Of a DNA stretch of 64,000 nucleotides, positions 61,731 through 64,000 are shown one piece after another. Source of the stretch: Rhizobium terrae (GTDB lineage Bacteria > Pseudomonadota > Alphaproteobacteria > Rhizobiales > Rhizobiaceae). The DNA lies in contig NZ_QJKM01000004.1 in the NCBI RefSeq assembly GCF_003425685.1, forward strand, positions 124,001 through 188,000. Reading direction: 5' to 3'. The notes under the pieces were generated by a model. That model was given only the letters and a program-made list of their open reading frames with translations. It searched no databases and had not been told where the DNA came from. The position numbers were made by a program, and so were the translations under genes. Positions within the stretch are counted from its first letter, which is position 1; each line of letters starts with the position of its first letter.

Positions 61731-63392
61731 GTGATCAACGATCTCTGGTATAAGAACGCCGTCATCTATTGCCTGTCGGTCGAGACTTTCATGGATGCCA
61801 ATGGCGACGGTATCGGCGATTTCCAGGGGCTGGGACGCAGGCTTGATTATCTCGCCGGGCTCGGCGTCAACGCGATCTGGCTGATGCCTTTCCAAACCTC
61901 GCCTGGCCGAGACGATGGTTATGACGTCTCCGATTACTACAACGTCGATCCCCGTTACGGCACGCTCGGCGATTTCATCGAATTCACCCATGGCGCCAAG
62001 CAGCGCGGCATCCGCGTGCTGATCGACCTTGTCGTCAATCACACGTCCGACGAACATCCCTGGTTCCAAGAGGCACGTAGCGATCCCGATTCCTTCTACC
62101 GCGACTGGTATGTCTGGTCGGACGAGAAACCGGCCAATGCCGACCAGGGCATGGTGTTTCCGGGTGTCCAGAAATCCACCTGGACCTATGACAAGAAAGC
62201 GAAACGATATTATTTCCACCGCTTCTACATGTTCCAGCCGGACCTCAATACCGCCAACCCACATGTTCAGGCGGAAATCCTGAAGATCATGGGTTTCTGG
62301 ATCCAGCTCGGTGTTTCCGGTTTTCGCATGGATGCGGTGCCGTTCGTGATCGCCGAGAAGGGCGCCGAGGTGACGAAACCCAAGCCGCGATTCGAGATGC
62401 TGCGCAGCTTTCGCGAATTCCTGCAGTGGCGGCTCGCCGATTCCATCATCCTTGCGGAAGCCAACGTGGTGCCGAAGGAAAATTTCCAATACTTCGGCGA
62501 GGACGGCGATCGCATGCAGATGATGTTCAACTTCCATGTCAATCAGGCGCTGTTCTACGCGCTGGCCTCGGCCGACGCGCGACCGCTCGCAAAGGCGATC
62601 ATCGACACCTATGAGCGCCCGGCCACCGCCCAATGGGGACTTTTCCTGCGCAACCACGACGAACTTGATCTCGGCCGGCTAACCGAAAAGCAGCGCCAGA
62701 AAGTGTTTTCCGAATTCGGCCCGGAGAAGGCCATGCAGCTCTACGACCGGGGTATCCGGCGGCGGCTGGCGCCGATGCTCAACGGAGATCGTCGCAGGCT
62801 GGAACTCGCCTACAGCCTGATGTTCTCGCTGCCCGGCACGCCTGTCCTGCGTTACGGAGACGAGATCGGCATGGGCGACGACCTGTCGCTGCCAGAGCGC
62901 AACTGCACCCGCACGCCGATGCAATGGTCGACGGAGCCGCATGGCGGCTTCACCAAGAACGACAAGCCCGTCCTGCCCGTCATCAGCGGCGGCCCGTTCG
63001 GTTTCGAACATCTCAACGTCGCGGATCAGCGGCGGGATCCGAATTCCATGCTGAACTGGACGGAACGCTTGATCCGCATGCGCAAGGAAGCCCCCGAAAT
63101 CGGCTGGGGTGAATGCACTCCGATCGAAACCAGCGACAAAGGCGTACTTGTGCTGCGTTACGACTGGCGCAACAACTCCATCCTCGTCGTCCATAACCTG
63201 CATTCGACCCCGGTCGAGGTCGAATTCTCGGTCGGTCTCGGCGAACAGGGCAAGACACTGATCGACATCGCCGAGGACGGCAACAGCGAGGCGGATGATA
63301 AAGGCAGGCATTGCCTAATGCTCGATGCCTATGCCTATCGCTGGTTCCGTGTCGGCGGTCTGGATTATCTGCTCAAGCGGCGGGAGGTCTGA
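61731..63392 (+). CDS. GH13 alpha-amylase-family enzyme, trehalose-synthase type
   Basis: 553 aa from a GTG with GAGGAG 8 nt upstream. Barrel blocks: VETFMDANGDGIGDFQGLGR, VLIDLVVNHTSDEHPWFQEA, GVSGFRMDAVPFV (nucleophile Asp), ILAEANVVPKE (acid/base Glu) and RNHDELDLG (third Asp). YYFHRFYMFQPDLNTANP and the layout resemble maltose alpha-D-glucosyltransferase/trehalose synthase, shorter than TreS-kinase fusions. It probably interconverts maltose and trehalose, or hydrolyses a glucoside, in the cytoplasm. Confidence 0.88.
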   Translation: MINDLWYKNAVIYCLSVETFMDANGDGIGDFQGLGRRLDYLAGLGVNAIWLMPFQTSPGRDDGYDVSDYYNVDPRYGTLGDFIEFTHGAKQRGIRVLIDLVVNHTSDEHPWFQEARSDPDSFYRDWYVWSDEKPANADQGMVFPGVQKSTWTYDKKAKRYYFHRFYMFQPDLNTANPHVQAEILKIMGFWIQLGVSGFRMDAVPFVIAEKGAEVTKPKPRFEMLRSFREFLQWRLADSIILAEANVVPKENFQYFGEDGDRMQMMFNFHVNQALFYALASADARPLAKAIIDTYERPATAQWGLFLRNHDELDLGRLTEKQRQKVFSEFGPEKAMQLYDRGIRRRLAPMLNGDRRRLELAYSLMFSLPGTPVLRYGDEIGMGDDLSLPERNCTRTPMQWSTEPHGGFTKNDKPVLPVISGGPFGFEHLNVADQRRDPNSMLNWTERLIRMRKEAPEIGWGECTPIETSDKGVLVLRYDWRNNSILVVHNLHSTPVEVEFSVGLGEQGKTLIDIAEDGNSEADDKGRHCLMLDAYAYRWFRVGGLDYLLKRREV

Positions 63393-64000
63393 TCCGTTTC
63401 CCGTCCTGACTTCGCGCACACCACGGCCAAGCTTCTGCCTCAGCAATGCACGAAGCGTCGCGCCATCGGCGTAACCGACCAGCGCGGCGATCTCGTCCGG
63501 GCTTTTGTCGCTGGTCTTCAATAGATGCACGGCCCGCTCGACGCGCAGATCCTGGAAAAAGGAAAGCGGCGTCTTGCCGAGCACTTGCTGCAGGCGTCGC
63601 GCCAGCGTGCGCTTGCTGACAGCCACCGCCTCCGCCGCCTCGTCGAGCGAAAAGCCCTCCGAGAGGCGGCTGCGCGCCCACCGCTCGAAACGCTCCACCA
63701 TGGGATCCGCATGCGCGAGGTGATCGGTAAGGACGTAAGCCGACTGGGCCGGCCGGCTGTCGACGATCAGGTAGCGTGCGACGAGGCTCGCAAGTTCGGG
63801 GCTCACCTGCCGCACCAGCCAGAGCGCCATGTCCATATGGCCGAGCGCGGCACCCGCCGTTACCAGCGAACCGGATCGCACCAGCATGTTGCCGTCCTCC
63901 AGCCGCACCTTGGGATAACGCTGGCGGAAGAGCGGCGCAAGCCACCAGGTGGTCGTAGCCTTCTCACCGTCGAGCATACCGCTCTCCGCCAGCACGAATG
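63315..64000 (-). CDS. GlxA-family AraC-type regulator, 5' end outside the window
   Basis: The frame is open to the window end, so the start lies beyond it; the GTG at 63995 is internal. FVLAESGMLDGEKATTTWWL belongs to the DJ-1/PfpI-like domain and SLDEAAEAVAVSKRTLARRL with IAALVGYADGATLRALLRQK is the double helix-turn-helix of AraC regulators. This is the GlxA group, of mostly unknown ligands. Its 3' end overlaps the GH13 gene by 78 bp tail-to-tail. Confidence 0.9.
   Translation of the reverse strand, partial: FVLAESGMLDGEKATTTWWLAPLFRQRYPKVRLEDGNMLVRSGSLVTAGAALGHMDMALWLVRQVSPELASLVARYLIVDSRPAQSAYVLTDHLAHADPMVERFERWARSRLSEGFSLDEAAEAVAVSKRTLARRLQQVLGKTPLSFFQDLRVERAVHLLKTSDKSPDEIAALVGYADGATLRALLRQKLGRGVREVRTGNGSDLPPLEQIIQTADTEPAIGIGIEH

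Noticed and set aside
1..64000. tRNA, rRNA, CRISPR, prophage, transposase or origin signatures
   Set aside because: Both strands were scanned by eye for these and none was found; the only mobile-like sequences are the short palindromic repeats.

Overview
The window is high-GC chromosomal DNA from an alphaproteobacterium, most likely a member of the Rhizobiaceae (Rhizobium/Neorhizobium/Agrobacterium type). Supporting signs are a divergent gstI-glnII pair with a sigma-54 promoter, an HWE-family sensor kinase, a GGAAC-N16-CGTT (EcfG-type) promoter, a urease cluster in the rhizobial order ureD-A-(DUF1272)-B-(DUF1311)-C ... E-F-G, and short palindromic intergenic repeats. I see no tRNA, rRNA, CRISPR array, prophage, transposase or replication origin. 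Both end genes run off the window: an M14 peptidase at the left and a GlxA-type AraC regulator at the right.

Region 1 (0-13.2 kb) is a catabolic locus of unassigned substrate: an M14 metallopeptidase, a GHL6/beta-galactosidase-trimerisation-type hydrolase, a LacI regulator, and a five-gene oligopeptide-type ABC transporter operon with an 856-aa GH20/GH67-like protein inserted after the binding protein. A LacI-type palindrome overlaps the likely operon promoter. Region 2 (13.2-18.7 kb) holds an HWE kinase, a chrA-like gene remnant, a GH25 lysozyme, small stress-type proteins, a truncated haemoglobin and DUF423/DUF2325 proteins.

Region 3 (18.8-40.2 kb) carries the reductive pyrimidine pathway in two blocks. 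Block one is preT-preA (dihydropyrimidine dehydrogenase). Block two is a RutR-like TetR regulator with a 14/16 match to the RutR box, then an M20 amidohydrolase (beta-ureidopropionase type), a DUF559 nuclease-like gene and dihydropyrimidinase joined by stop/start overlaps, then a pyrimidine-type ABC transporter (ATPase, SMR-like protein, two permeases, NMT1-type binding protein). Between the blocks lie a persulfide-sensor-like ArsR/rhodanese module (YgaV/YgaP type) with a perfect 13-bp inverted repeat, an oxidoreductase/LysR pair, two tandem small secreted paralogues, a LysR/YeiH pair, and gstI-glnII. Ammonia from pyrimidine and urea breakdown would feed the GSII encoded here, so much of the window is about nitrogen scavenging.

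Region 4 (40.4-46.7 kb) holds a two-gene RND efflux system, a Crp/Fnr regulator preceded by an FNR/DNR-type box, and a DUF6891-like gene. Region 5 (46.7-61.1 kb), all on the minus strand, is the nickel urease and urea uptake block: urtABCDE, an esterase, ureDAB and ureC with interspersed small genes, then ureEFG behind a terminator. Region 6 (61.3-64 kb) has an ABM-domain protein, a GH13 enzyme of the trehalose-synthase type, and the partial GlxA-like regulator.

The least explained parts are the region 1 hydrolase/transporter locus, the DUF559 gene built into the pyrimidine operon through a palindromic repeat, the tandem GDYY-motif secreted proteins, and the glnII leader. All functional assignments rest on reading the sequence and family knowledge; no database search was run.
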